Assembly: GCA_003586115.2 (NCBI GenBank)
Contig: QVOM02000073.1
Coordinates: 42,917,145 to 42,981,144, forward strand
Direction: 5' to 3'
Origin: Salvator merianae
Taxonomy: Eukaryota; Chordata; Lepidosauria; Squamata; Teiidae
Length of the DNA stretch: 64,000 nucleotides
Of the stretch, positions 21,905 through 34,402 are shown one piece after another. The number at the start of each line of letters is the position of its first letter. Position 1 is the stretch's first letter. The notes below the pieces were generated by a model that saw only the letters and a list, made by a program, of their open reading frames with translations, ran no database searches and had not been told where the DNA came from. Made by a program: the position numbers and the translations under genes.

Positions 21905-24646
21905 GGAGTCAAGCCTGTGGGAGATATTTCACAAACTAAGATGTTTCTATACCAATGCGCAGAGCATGGGAAACAAACAAGGAGAACTGGAAATTTTAAC
22001 ACAGGAAAATAAATATGATCTCATAGGCATAACTGAAACTTGGTGGGATGATACACATGATTGGAAAACAGGGCTCAAAGGCTACAACTTATTAAAAAAC
22101 CCAGGCTTAACAAAAGGGGAGGAGATGTTGCATTGTATGTAAGGAAAGCATATACTTCTGCAGAGATTCATCTTTCAGATAATGGAAGCCCTGTAGAAAC
22201 TCTTTGGATGAAAATACAAGGAGAGAGCAACATAAAAGGATACTATTGTAGGAGTTTATTATTAACAACCTGGACAAACAGAAGATGGTTGAACCTTTTC
22301 TACACCAGATGGCCAAGCTCTCAGGAAGACACAACATAGTGATTCTGGGAGATTTTAACTATCTGGACACTTGTTGGGAATCTCTCTCAGGCAAAAGTCA
22401 CATGTCCAATAAATTCTTATCCTCTCTTGCAGATAGCTTCATCTGCCAAAGGATGGAGTAAAAACAAGGGGATCTGCTATCTTGGACCTAATTCTTACCA
22501 ACTGGGGGGAAATGATTGAGGAAGTAAGGGTGACTGGGACCCTGGAATAGTGACCATGCTATCATTGAATTTTGGATAGCAAAGGGAGACCTGAGAAGAC
22601 TTAGACTTCAAGGTTAGACTTCAGAAGAGCAGATTTTGATGGACTAAGAAGGAGGGTAGGGAGGATCAATTGGCTGGATGTCTTAAAGAATAGAAATGTC
22701 CAAGAAGATGGGAAATTTTGCAAAAGGAGATTCTGGAGACACAACCTTTAACAATTTCTAAAAGAAGAAGGAATGGGAAGCATCTAAAGAGACCATGGTG
22801 GATGAACCCAGAACTCTATAGCTTACTGATAAAAAAAAAAAAGAAGAAGTGTTTAAAAAATTGAAGGAGGGGGACATATCTAAAGAAGAATATAAAGCAG
22901 TCTGCAGGAACTGCAGGATAAGTGTCAGAAAGGCTAAAGCTAAGAATGAGGATTGCAAGAAGGGCAAAATCAATAAAAAAGGGTTTGGGGGTATGTCAGA
23001 AGCAAAAGAAAAATCAAAGAAGCTATAGAATCCTTACAGAATGAGAAGGGTGAATTGGTCAAAACTGACACTGAGAAGGTAGAAATTCTGAACTCCTATT
23101 TCATATTTGTTTTCTCTCAGAAAGCAAATGAAACATCAGCTGGCCTTCACTGTGTTGTTGAGGGAATAAGAAAATCAAGGCTCTGAATGGACATGGACAA
23201 CATGAGGGAACACTTAGCTAACTTAAATGAATTCAGGTCCCCAGCCCCAGATGGATTACATCCTAGGGTGCTGAAGGAACTAGCAGAGATAATTGCTGAA
23301 CCACTCTCTGTGATCTTCGAGAATTCTTGGAGAACAGAAGTCCCAGAAGATTGGAGAAGGGCAAATGTTGTCCCTATCTTCAAAAAAGGGAAGAAACCCA
23401 ACACAAGAAACTACTGGCCTGTGACCCTGACTTCAATACCAGGCAAGATCTTTGAACAAATTATAAAACAGCATATATGCAAACACTTGAATGGGAATGC
23501 AGTAACAAATAAGTCATGATAGATTAATCTCATTTCCTTTTATGACAAAATTACTGGATGGGTTGATCAAGAAAATGCCATAGACATAGTGTTTCTTGAT
23601 TTCAGCAAAGCATTTTACAAAGTGCCTCATACCATACTTATTGAAAAATTGATCAAATATGGGATTGACAGGACAACTGTTAGGTGGATTCATAACTTAG
23701 AGATCGTACTCAAAGAGTGGTCATAAATGGCTTCACATACAATTGGAAGAATGTCTCGAGTGGAGTGCTGCAAGGCTCTGTCCTGGGCCCGGTGTCATTC
23801 AACATTTTTTAAAATTATCTCAAGGAGTCGAGGGGACACGGATCAAATCTGCAGATGACACAAAGCTAGGAGGGGTTGCTAACACTAGGGAGGAGAAGGA
23901 AAGGATTCAAAAAGATCTAGACAAGCTTGAACAGTGGGCTGAAACTAACAGAATGACACCTAACAGGGAGAAATGCAAAGTCTTACATCTGAGTGATAAA
24001 AATAACAAAAACCAATACAGAATGGGAGGAATCTTGCTGAGCAGCAGCACATGTGAAAAGGATTTGGGTGTACTAATAGTTCACAAATTAAACACAAGTC
24101 AACAGTGTGATGCAGCTGCAAAAAAGGCAAACACAACCCTGGAATCTATCAAGAGGAGCATAAAGTCTAGATCATGAGAAGTAATTATCCCTCTTTACCT
24201 TGGTCAGACCTCATCTGGAGTACTGTGTTCAGTGCTGGGCATCCCAATTCAGAAAACACATAAACAAACTGGAGCAAGTTCAGAGGAGGGCAACCAAAAT
24301 GGTGAGTGGTCTGCAAACCATGTCCTATGAGGAATGGTTAAAGAATCTAGGAATGTTTAGCCTGCAGAAGAGATAACTGAGAGGAGACATGATAGCTGTT
24401 TTCAAGTATTTGAAGGGCTGTCACAGTGCAGAGGGATTGGTCCTGTTCTCACTTACACAAGAAGGAAGGACTAGATACAATGGGATGAAACTTAAAGGGA
24501 GTAGATACAGAGTAAATATTAGGAAAAACTTTCTGACAGTAAGGGTGATCAGTCAATGGAATAGGTTGCCACAGGAGGTGGTGAGCTCTCCTTCGCTGGA
24601 GGTCTTCAAGGAGAGGCTGCACAGATGTCTGTCTTGGATGGTTTAG
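21905..24646 (+). pseudogene. CR1 ORF2: endonuclease and reverse transcriptase, broken
   Basis: ORF2 nicks target DNA and copies the element RNA. The endonuclease shows 'NAQSMGNK' and 'GITETWWDD' (catalytic Glu) near 21950-22050. 'GDFNYLD' follows at 22348 and 'SDHAIIEFW' at 22549, which is the catalytic SDH. The reverse transcriptase has 'APDGLHPRVLKELA' (23187-23519 frame), 'IVFLDFSKAF' near 23590, a '[11 protein letters not shown]' stretch near 23760, and 'IKSADDTKLGG' with SADD at 23848-23859 where FADD is usual. The C-terminus is 'LPQEVVSSPSLEVFKERLH' (24389-24646). It is split by at least six frame breaks or stops, so it is not functional. Confidence 0.9.
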
Positions 24647-24902
24647 TGAAACCTGCATTGAGCAAGGGGTTGGACTCAATGATCCTGGAGGTCCCTTCCA
24701 ACTCTATGATTCTATGATTCTGTGTGGTATGATTACGAAGCAAAATGCAGAGGCAGGAAGGACTGATCCTGCCTCTGTATCCCACATGAGCTCATACAAT
24801 GTGTACATAGCACCAGCCTCTAACTCATGTTCCCTCACCGTAGAAACTGTCAGGATAGATCTTAACTACTTGGCAGGTTTGCCGAACAGTCCTTTAGACT
24901 AA

Positions 24903-25770
24903 AGGTGTGTTCAGACTAGTGATTTTTAAAACTTCTTGAATAAAATGGGTGAATAATTCCTGGGCACATAGACAAAAAGCCTTCCAAATACTTATCTGTT
25001 TAGTCAATTCACCATAGTGCAGCCTATTCGCTTCAGCAGAAAACCTATTATGACTGCAAAGGACGTTGTTCACTGATTGACCATTGGATATAAAATCCCC
25101 CCTCTCTGCTGAAGCAGCTTGCAATTCCTTAACTCCGTAACTGCCAGGTTTTTTTGTTTGCAAACTCGTTCTGAAACTTAAGCCTCTCTTTCTCCCCACT
25201 CCTCATTATTATAAGAAGTCCAGTGTGTTTTTTTAATCTAAAGAAGTCAGGATAGGAGGTTTTTTTGCAGATCTGTTTGAGTTCAAAAGTTCCTGATGCT
25301 GGCAAGAACTCACCGGTACCCCTCCCTCCCTGTCCAATTGTCCCATGCCTTCAAGCCAAGGCATTGTTCTGAAATGCAAATTTCTCTCTCCCCACTCCTC
25401 GTTATTATATGAAGTCTAGTGTGCTTTTTAAGTACATTTATAAAAGAAGGCAGGATAGGAGTTATTTTTTTAGTTGCACTTTCAGCTTCCTTCAATCTGT
25501 TTGAGTTCAAAAATTTCCAGTGCCAACAAGAGCTCGCTGGTGTCCCTCCCTCCCTGTCTGATTGTCCAATGGGTTCCTTCAAGACTGTGATTGGTGGAGG
25601 CACTCCCGCTCATTTCTAAGGTGACCCAAGTGCTCTTTTCTCCTGGTTGTTGAAGAGTTGCCTCATTACGGGTTTGGAGGTTGGATAAGGAGGATTTTCT
25701 TATTTTCTGTTTGGCCCCTGCAGGTCAAATTCACCCAGAAGGTGACTGAAATAGGTAGTCTGAAACATTC
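24903..25770 (-). mobile_element. Family B MITE with internal duplication, TAA target duplication
   Basis: The left end is AGGTGTGTTCAGACTAG after TAA (24900-24902), and the right end is TAGTCTGAAACATTC before TAA (25771-25773). The order of blocks is the reverse of the 2522 copy ('cctgggcacat' at the left here, 'tgtgcccagg' at the right there). It is 868 bp against 654 bp because a block of about 200 bp is present twice (25184-25360 and 25380-25583). No transposase frame is present. Confidence 0.72.
25184..25583. repeat. Imperfect tandem duplication inside a MITE
   Basis: Both units run 'ctccccactcctc', 'ttattata', 'gaagtc', 'caggatagga', 'gtttgagttcaaaa', 'ccctccctccctgtc'. Each is about 195-200 bp. 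The units differ by many point changes, so the duplication is not recent. Confidence 0.7.
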
Positions 25771-25773
25771 TAA

Positions 25774-27532
25774 ATTTGCCTTGCTGTCTTGATATTTTAG
25801 GCTGCATACAAACACAGAAGAAGAAGAAAAAAACACCTCCAAAGTGAAGCAGAGATGGTTCAGAGATAGTATTGACACATGTCTGTGTGCCCAATCCTGC
25901 TCTCATTCATATTAAAGACCAGAAAATGCATTTTCAAAGCACATTTGAGGTGGAATGGGGCGGGAGGAGAACATTAGTGCCCCATTTTACACTTCTGTTT
26001 TTGCTTGTGAACATAGTCTAAGAATATAATGGGTATTGCTCATCTTTCTTGTGAGAAAAAAAAATGCTATAAAACATTTGAAAACTTTCTGCAGCATAAA
26101 ATCCAAGTATTTCTTCATGAACTGTGACACTGCCAATGTGACAACCTAGAATTACACTTTACCAAACTGCACAGACTTGACTATAATTATAGTTCTGCCT
26201 TGTTTTAATGGATTGGCTCAAGGAAAGTTTAGTGAAGTCAACTAAGGCATGATCTTCATGTCTTTATGGTGCCATCAATGCAGCATAAGGGTGCATGGTC
26301 CACATGCCCTTGCTGCCTCATGGCACATTTGATGCACAAGACGAGTGTCCCACCTGCACGGCAGAGTGGGATGTAACAGAAAAAGGGGTGGACAGCAGTT
26401 TGGCCCACTAAATACAGGAAATGGCCCACACACCCATTTCCTGTGTTGATAGTCACCCTCCATCAAGTTCAAGATAGAAGCCAAAGATTTCTGGCTATGA
26501 TCTTGATTGCAGAATAAAGGTGCCTCCTCACGTCTTCCATAAATCAAGGCTAGCTGTGATCTTGATGTGTGGATGTGGTGCGGGGAGGCTGCCTCCCCTT
26601 CGATCTCCCTGAGACAAGATTGTTGCTGACCTTAACTCAGGCTTATAGTGCTCTTCCCCATTCCTCTGCAGATATTATCTAAGTTCAAATAGGCTGTCTA
26701 AAATGTCAACTTTACTAAATGACAAAGATGCTAATCTAATTCGAGTCAGTGGAGAACTGTGTGTTTGATATCAGAAAGGTAGATTAAGACTAGTTAGTTT
26801 CATATTCCATAGTCTTCAATTAACTTTGCAATATAAACTGATGTTTGTTTTGCTGTGCCCTTTTCTTTTCAGAGCATGAGCCATTTTATGTTACTATATG
26901 TTTTATGTGACAATTTCATTTAGTTACATAAAAACCCTTAATTAAATGTGAAATGTGACTGTCCCAAGAGAAACTTTTGTTACCATATGGATGTGGCTCC
27001 TGACATATTGTTGGTTTCACAGTTTGTTTTAATATTGTCTATTATAACATAATGATGGCTTGTGATTGTATTGTTTAGATTAATTATTATCAGCCCTGAG
27101 ACTGTTTGTGAAGGGTGAGCCTATCCATCAAACAAACATTCTAGTCCATAGAGATCACCTACGCAGATTGTTCCAAATGACTTCCAAGTGATTTAGGACT
27201 TTTCTTTATATTTTAGTCCTGCCCTTCTTCTGGCACAAAATATTTTGTTTCTCTCCCCCTGAAAACTGAATGAATAGATCTAAATGATTACAGGATACCA
27301 GTATCCCTGTGCCCTAACAATTTCTTGTCTAGACATGGTACAACTATTTAGAGAAAAAATTACCCAGAAATGGACCTTGTTTCACAACAAAGTGGCATAG
27401 CTGTCACCATTCCATCATGTCTGAGCGAAATGTTGTTCACAAGTCACTGGATAACTTAAAACTTTTCTGATCTAAACCTGTTTGCTAAATCAAAGTTATC
27501 CTATGCAAGTGTCACTTTCAACAAGAGTCATA
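25774..27532. other. Unassigned stretch
   Basis: No gene recognised. 'aaagaccagaaaatgcattt' near 25913 matches the core of the palindromic element at 48504. The rest, including 26256-26547 with open frames on the minus strand, shows no domain. Confidence 0.35.
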
Positions 27533-27974
27533 GGGCCTATTCACACTTTATGGCCTAGAATGGTATAATTATATAATTCTAGGCTGTACAAGACCCTGTG
27601 GCACAATGGCCATCCACACTGCAAGAGTTGGAACAGCCTCATACTAGGCCTCCAGCACTCAAAGGGCAGATGGCCAGCCCAAACATGATGACAGTGGCCA
27701 TGGCAACTGCTGGACATTGCAATGGCTATTGGGGACGCAGCAGAGGCACAAGACTGCACCACTGTAGCTGCAGCTGTGCCACCCACTCACAGTGTTCACA
27801 CCCAGAAGAGGGTGCAAGCACCACTGACCGGGAGAAATCCAGCTGCTCTCAGTCATGGACAATTATTTTTTGCCCACAGCTAGTAGCATTCAGGAGCAGC
27901 ATTCAGGAGCTGTGCGAACGCACTTACCTGATGAACATATGATTTCTCATTACGAATAAAGTGTGAACAGGCCC
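27533..27974 (+). mobile_element. Family A MITE, complete
   Basis: The left end is GGGCCTATTCACACTTTA and the right end is TAAAGTGTGAACAGGCCC, an almost perfect inverted pair. ATA stands on both sides (27530-27532 and 27975-27977), a three-base duplication close to the TWA expected for PIF/Harbinger. A subterminal palindrome 'ctagaatggtataattatat' lies at 27556 and is shared with the copy at 47068. Length is 442 bp. Open frames inside are artefacts. Confidence 0.75.
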
Positions 27975-28433
27975 ATAAGATTCCTGAGTCCAAAGGATGA
28001 CCACCATTCCGCTGAGCATCTGCCGAACTGATGAACTCTCTATTTAGAACATTCCTCTACTGGTGTACTAAGTTTTAAGAGAAAGTTATTTTTCTTTTAA
28101 GAGCCAGCCAATTTCCTTGTATATGAATCTGTTAGAGCTGCCTCAACCACAGTTTTATACGAGGTCAATAAACTGAACACTCTGTTGTATACTTGATAGA
28201 TATTCACATGTGTGAAAATACAGACAAATGCACACATCTAAACTGTAATTAAATGAGCATCCCAGTTAGGAGTTCCAGTATACTTTTAGATGTGTATTAT
28301 GCTTTGATGTTCCTGAATAAAATAAAATAGAATGTGTGAAGATTAATGTGTATATCAGATGCATAAAGTTATACTTCAGCAGGTAGAAATTATGACATAT
28401 GGTACCAGTGATTTCAGATAGAATCCAGAGGAA
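27975..28433. other. Unassigned stretch
   Basis: No gene or repeat recognised. Confidence 0.35.
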
Positions 28434-28454
28434 GGAAGGAAGGAAGGAAGGAAG
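28432..28454. repeat. GGAA tetranucleotide microsatellite
   Basis: About five tandem AAGG units. Confidence 0.9.
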
Positions 28455-28968
28455 TGACATGATCTGTATGGTACTTTCAATGTGCAGTGAGAGCACAGGG
28501 TCTGCATGACACTACCCCCTCATTGCACATTCAGTGCTTGATTCCTTAGAGTAAGAAGTGTACTGTGCACATTCCCCCCAGCCCTCAGCAACAAGAAATA
28601 TCACACCTGGAAACTTTCATTTCCTGGCTTTGACATTTATGGCTGGGGCTGTACAGGAAGTATCTACAGCAACCATTTTCTGTGCCTCCCAAAACTGAGC
28701 CATACTATTCATCCTGAAAGTAGGTCTGCACCTTCAGCAGTGAAACTGCAGGGGAAAGCACTGTGAGAGTCCTTTCTCCCACTAAAGCACTATTCACCGT
28801 GGGATGTATTCACTGCGCTTACATGTGATGTGTATAGGGATATGTAATCGCTGCACCCTTTGAAGAATCTCATGGCATTGAACAGATCCTGCCTAAGGGT
28901 AATTCACAACAGAGTTGAGTACAGGTGCAAGAGTGCAAGAGATCTCAGAAAAATGAATCCTAGCCTGG

Positions 28969-29025
28969 GAAGAGGGAGGGAGGGAGGGAGGGAGGGAGGG
29001 AGGAAGAAAGAAAGAAAGAAAGAAA

Positions 29026-29097
<72 letters not shown>

Positions 29098-29098
29098 A
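28969..29098. repeat. GGGA then GAAA purine microsatellite
   Basis: About eight GGGA units pass into some 24 AAAG units, giving roughly 130 bp of almost pure purine on the plus strand. The lysine/glutamate-rich open frame over it is a translation of the repeat. Confidence 0.97.
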
Positions 29099-30958
29099 CT
29101 GAACAAAATCTTGGAATAAAGCAGTATTGTTACTGAGAAAACAGATAGAGTATTAAGATGAGCAACAGTACCAGATGGTGAGATGACTACTCACACCACA
29201 CTACTCTGGTCTGAAGCCACTCTTGTAGTTACTAGAGAGAATCTTCTAGCTTCCTCGAGCTGTATTATTGGAAGAGTTTATTCCACAGACCAAGTGATCA
29301 GAGGCAGGAAATAATCAGAAGGGGCTGAACTAAGACCTTCAATTCTTTGTTTTACTCTTTTTTAGTCATCTTTTTAAACATGTCAGTTGTGTCAGGCAAT
29401 TATTTTCATTCACTCAGTCAAGGTCTAATAATCTTAAAAGTCCAGCCAAAGAAAATTGTCAGATAGATGCAGGAGTTTAGAAGGCAACTTCCATTTTAAA
29501 ATATTCTATCAGAAAGACCACAAATATGTTAGTTTCACCCACTTCATCTCCAACACACTGCTACCATGATTAGTCAGATATTTCAAGATACCGAAAGAGC
29601 TAGAAACACAATACAGAAATGAAGAGATCATGGTTGGTCCAGGAAGGAGTTGAATTATATTTGCAGCAGCTTGAAGGCTACTGTGACTTAATAACTTCAG
29701 TGGCATAGTGGTTCCCACGTCAAGTTTACTGCTTGGTGCTCTCCAGATGTGTTCAGTTGCACTTTTCATTGGCTCCTACCAACACACTTCTGCTGACTGG
29801 AGCTAATAAACATCCACAAGATTTTGCATAATTCAATGTTTCAAGGGAGCAGAGTACACCACCATCTGCCTTTGAATTATGCTTTGCATATCTTGGATTC
29901 CTGCCTTGCCTTCCAAATCTCGGGTTCCTGCCCAGTTGTTTTTCAAGTTGGAAACTTCTGTTCAGCCACCAGCTTTCAACCTCAGACTCTCTAGCAATGA
30001 GTAATACCTGATCTTGTATTGCTTTCTGACCTTCTAGCTTGGGCATTGGGCTGTTTCTTGATTTCTTCTTCTGCTCCATGTTTTGGCTGTTGCTGCTTCC
30101 TAGTCTGTCTACCTAATCTGAACACCTGCCTTGTATATGGACATTGACAGTCCTATTTAACCTTGAGAGAACTTCCTCGTATTGCTTTCCTGTACTCTGT
30201 GCTTTTATCCTGCCCACATATTTCTGAGGAGACGTCTGCCCTTATTCCAGTGCAAGGCTGCCCACCAGGGGATGGGGGAACACATGCCAGTTGGCCATTT
30301 TGGAGAAAGTCTTCAAAACATTTTTCAAACTCATATCTCAAGAACCCTTGCCCCAACTCTTCTCCTGGCAATTATGGTTACCTTTCCATTAATATTGTGT
30401 CTTTCCTAACCTCCCCTCCATAGCAAGAATATGAACAAGTCCTCCATATTAATATTGTATTAGGCAGAATCCTATTGCTTTTCTACCTAGAGGATGATTT
30501 GAGGCCCAGGAGAAACTTCAACTGAGCTAATTTTGGCCAATAACCAGTGAAACTGTCCATATTTTTAAAAAGGCAAATAAAAAAAAAAGTTACAAAATTT
30601 ATACAGGCAGTAGAAGAATATTTTTAAGTTACAGAACTTATACAGAGGATATAAGAAAGACAAGGGGAAGAAAACACTTTTGCTCCAAGAAATTAAGAGT
30701 GAAGTGAGAGTATAATCAAGAGATTAGACCCCTTGGCTTCTTATCAGTAAGTTTCAGCTGTGTAACTAATTTTGAAAGGAATAAAAGAGATTATAAAACA
30801 TGAGATGCCAAGGACTGAGCCTACAATCTTCTTTGCACAAGGCAAAAGTTATGCCACTAAGCCATGGACTCTTCCACAACAAATGTAAGCAAGTGCTGCA
30901 CAGAAACTTTCTCACTTTCTCAACAATTAACATCATATTTGAATTTTATTTACGTAAA
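29099..30958. other. Unassigned stretch
   Basis: No gene recognised. 'ttggtgctctccagatgtgt' near 29736 resembles part of a common squamate palindromic repeat. Frames at 29753-30079 and 30163-30423 lack domains. Confidence 0.35.
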
Positions 30959-30960
30959 CC

Positions 30961-30993
<33 letters not shown>

Positions 30994-30999
30994 TCTACT
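30959..30999. repeat. GTCT/ATCT tetranucleotide microsatellite
   Basis: Four GTCT-type units followed by six ATCT units. Confidence 0.95.
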
Positions 31000-31128
31000 G
31001 TATCTAACCACTAGTAACTGGTAACAAGAGCCAAGAAGGAATACCAATGTTTAAGTTTCAAGAGCCAACAAGTTGCAGTACTAGTGCATTCACAAATAGT
31101 TTTTCTTTCTTTCATTTTTTTTTAAGTC

Positions 31129-31245
31129 ATAAGTGGTAGGTAGTACTAATGTTCTCATCCCCAATCCACCTCTAATGAGTTTTAGATGCTCATTTTCTGA
31201 CTTTTAATATGCATTAGAAGTGGGATGAGCACACCGGGCACACTG
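31129..31245. repeat. Fragment of the 48.5 kb palindromic repeat family
   Basis: 'tgttctcatccccaatccac', 'ctcattttctgacttttaat' and 'agtgggatgagcac' follow the order of the palindromic element at 48504-48647, in diverged form. Confidence 0.4.
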
Positions 31246-31544
31246 ACTAGGAAGGCCTTATTTAATCCACATCTTGGCTGCGTTCACATGGGAGCATCTG
31301 GAGGCTGTACCTGGAGGACATTTAAACAGCCAGTGCTCAAATCAGATTTGTGTGGGGTATTGGCACCTGAAATTTGTTGGCCTCCATAGTGCTTGCTGAT
31401 ATGAGTCAATTCAATGTGACTGGGCTACTTCAAAGTCATGTCACTTTGCTTTCTCAGGTAGTGGGCCACCTGAGTCACATTGATGGGGGCCAGTGTATAG
31501 ATTTCTTGACCTTAGGGCTCTTCAAAGTGACTTCCAGAAACGTA

Positions 31545-31640
31545 TGATGCTTTATTTATTTAAAATATTGATGTGCTGCTTCCCAAAGTGGTTTACATAA
31601 CATAGAGAATAAAATCAGCTAAAACAGTCTTGCCCTTTCT
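31545..31640 (-). mobile_element. L2-like 3' end fragment, antisense
   Basis: 'ctttatttatttaaaatatt' then 'aagtggtttacataacatag' and 'aataaaatcagctaaaacag' is the antisense 3' tail also seen at 1600 and 55340. Confidence 0.5.
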
Positions 31641-33999
31641 CATTTCTTGGTTATGATAATGCCATCTTTTGCAAGGGTTTACAAAATATATCTGCATTTG
31701 AATTGAGATTTTCAGAAATTATCCAACCTTTCAGCTTCTAGGTTATTAAATACCCTTGAATGTTACATTGCTATAGTTTTATTTCCATTAAATTTCTAAA
31801 TGTGGGTGTGTAGGTGTATTGCACGGCATGATACAGACAGAGCTGATTATAAAGTTCTGTTCTAGGTATTATTTCCACTGGTGGGGGAAGCAATAACAGC
31901 AAGTTCACATTGTGCCAAAACATTAAGATTTACAAAGTAAACACATAAGCAGTAGAAAAATTACACCAGTTTGGAAGACAGATGTTCCTTTTTCATGGGC
32001 TACTTTCCTTTAATGGCCTTGTATGCTCACATTGTACATTCAAATGATTTTGTGAATGACTTCCAAGAGCCTCCCCCCCACCATTAACCAGAAGCAAAGC
32101 TTCATTTTTTTTTTTAATCTTCATTCCTTGCAAGCAACAAGCAACCACCATCTGAACGATTATGATTATGCTGCTCAGAGGAACAGAATGTAGGATCCAA
32201 GGCTATTGTTTGTGCTAACAATATGGCATCACTTTAAGCCTTCTGTGCTAATGTTTTGTCTTGGATTTTCACATCCTGTAGTATATTCCAGGCAACAGAG
32301 ACTCAAACACAATAGAAATTGTTAAGCTCACAGGTGCCAAAAGCAATGGTTAATTATTTGAAACATGGAACAGAAGAAGACAAAAAAAAGACTCCTTTCT
32401 TTAAAAAGCTTTTGCAACAGGAAAAACTATACATCCAAGATGAGATCCTAAGGTAAATAAAAGTCTTATATAGAATATTTATTTATTTATCTATATCTAT
32501 ATATTTATCTATTTACCTAAGTATCCTCTATCATTTCTCTATCATTTTAAAGTTTTATGGATTAAAAGTGTGTATGCTGCTGGGAAAGAGAAATCAAATG
32601 TTCTTTTTGATTACTCTCCTGTGAAGCTCCTATTTGTTTGCATATTTGCAATTGAAACTGGGCTCGGCTGGGCTGAATGTGAGGAATGAAGTCAGTTCCA
32701 GCCCTGGCTTGCACAGTGGAATGGAAGGGTGCTAAGGAACTGATTGGCACTTTGCCTTTAATGCCACCAAACTGTGCAAAGCTTTTTGCTATTATACTTC
32801 ATCGCACTGCACAAATCAACCCCAATCAGCTCACTGCCCTCAAAGATTATAAGCATCATCCAGACACCTGATTGCACCACCTCCTCTCTTGCCCAGGCAG
32901 CCTCCAGCCCCATTTGACTTCTGTGCCTCTTTGTCCTGCAGTGGGATCAATATAACAGGAAAGTGAGATGGATGACTGCCACACTGCTTCTAACCACAGA
33001 ATTGCCTCGCCTCCCCCATGTGGATGCACAAGAAGGTGAGGAGGCAGTGTGAAGGCCAAATATTCTGGCTGGACTTGTTGGGATGGTGGAGAAAATGGGC
33101 AATTTCCAGGCATATTTCCAATCCATCATAACATGTTTGATGGAAACTTCACTAGTGAAAGTGAATGTTCCACCTACAACTGCATTCCAGGGTCTGTTGT
33201 GAGACACTGGATATTTGTTAGAGGCACCAGCTTTGTCTCTACTTACCAGTCCAGGGTGCCCACTGTTGCCCTGTCTCCATTTCTAGCAGCAGCAGGCACC
33301 TCATGGTGACTGCATCAGCTGCTTTTTCAGTGTGAACAGCAGCTCAGAAACCTTCTTTGCAGGGAGACTTGTCCAGTCCTGTGGCCCCTCCTCATTCCAA
33401 AATGGAGTCAAGGAGTCACTTTTCTTACAGCACCTCCCCCATTCAAGTCACATCCACCCAGAAATGGAGACACAGCCTTGCTGCCACAGCAAATCCCTTC
33501 CTCCCACCCTGGATCAGTCCCTAATCAACACTGTGTTGATGGGGCCATAGTCTCAGTCACACATGCTCACACATATGTGAATGCACTCACAGCTGCAACA
33601 GTCACTAGAGCCCGCATAGAGAAGCAACTAGAATATTGGACTAGAAACTATGAGTCTTTGTGTGGAGAAAACTAAGACCCTTTTGTTGAATGTATGCCAG
33701 GATCCAGGAGGAACTGCCTTGATAGGGAAAGCTGAGAGGAATGAGTGTTTGCAGCTGAATACAGCTGCAGGTGTGTGTGTGTGTGATAGCATGATTGCAC
33801 TAAGTGGTGTTGGGCAGTTCCTCGATCCAGGTGTTACAGCTTGTAATTATATGCCTTTGTTTTGAACTCTAATTAAAAGTGGAGCTTTCCAGAGAACCTT
33901 TGGTCTGTCTGGAAGGATGGCCCCCTCTTCCCTCAGCTTTGTCTGAAATCCTTCATTTGCACCAAACTCTTTGGGTGTGTCTTGTGTCATCTTTGGGTT
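31641..33999. other. Unassigned stretch
   Basis: No gene or clear repeat. An AT-rich TATC-type run lies near 32474-32515. A GT run lies near 33770-33783. Frames at 32856-33309 carry no recognisable domain. Confidence 0.35.
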
Positions 34000-34150
34000 C
34001 CAATCCCCACTTGCCCATGAAAGCATGGTAGGTAGCTTTGGGCTAGTCACTGCTTTTCTGCCAAATCAACCTTATAGGGAAGTTGTGAGAATAACATGGA
34101 GCAGAAGGGAAAGACAAGATCTAAATGATATAAATAAATATGCCTGCCTG
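34000..34150 (+). mobile_element. Squamate SINE fragment
   Basis: 'gggttccaatccccacttgc' (B-box-like), 'agctttgggctagtcactgc' and 'gttgtgagaataacatggag', followed by 'taaatgatataaataaatat', is the body and tail of a tRNA-derived squamate SINE. The 5' part is missing. Confidence 0.65.
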
Positions 34151-34344
34151 CATTGATAATCAGGAAGTAAACATTGTCTGCATCTAGAAAATGTTGGTCA
34201 CTGGAACTAGAATGGGGCTAAAGTTCACGGTTAGAACAGCTGCTTTTCTTTTCTTTTAGAAACTCCTACATTTGATTTCTGGGATCTGTAGGGAAGAAGA
34301 AACCCTCATCTGAAATCTCATAAAACTGTTTGTAGTTTCTGTAA

Positions 34345-34402
34345 GTATTAATGATGCAGACATACGAATTGCCTGATTCAGTATAAGATGGCTTCCTGTG
34401 TT
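34345..34402 (+). mobile_element. Repeat 3' tail fragment
   Basis: 'attgcctgattcagtataag' plus 'atggcttcctgtgttcc' matches the 3' end of a common squamate tRNA-SINE group as I remember it. It is short and diverged. Confidence 0.4.

Larger units (their letters stand above)
20860..24724 (+). mobile_element. CR1 LINE, nearly full length, inactive
   Basis: Parts occur in the order of a CR1 retrotransposon. There is an ORF1 with cysteine-rich start, coiled coil and esterase-like domain (20870-21782), then an ORF2 endonuclease (about 21905-22600) and reverse transcriptase (about 23170-24640). The 3' end reads 'tggactcaatgatcctggag' and finishes in tandem ATTCTATG units (24706-24724). Chicken-type CR1 ends the same way. 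Length is about 3.9 kb against roughly 4.5 kb for complete CR1. Multiple frameshifts and stops make it inactive. I cannot fix the exact 5' end. Confidence 0.9.

Noticed and set aside
28860..29102. Lysine/arginine/glutamate-rich open frame
   Set aside because: It is the translation of the GGGA/GAAA microsatellite.
32856..33309. Several overlapping open frames with Cys and Trp
   Set aside because: Frames on both strands overlap and none shows a coherent domain or splice context.
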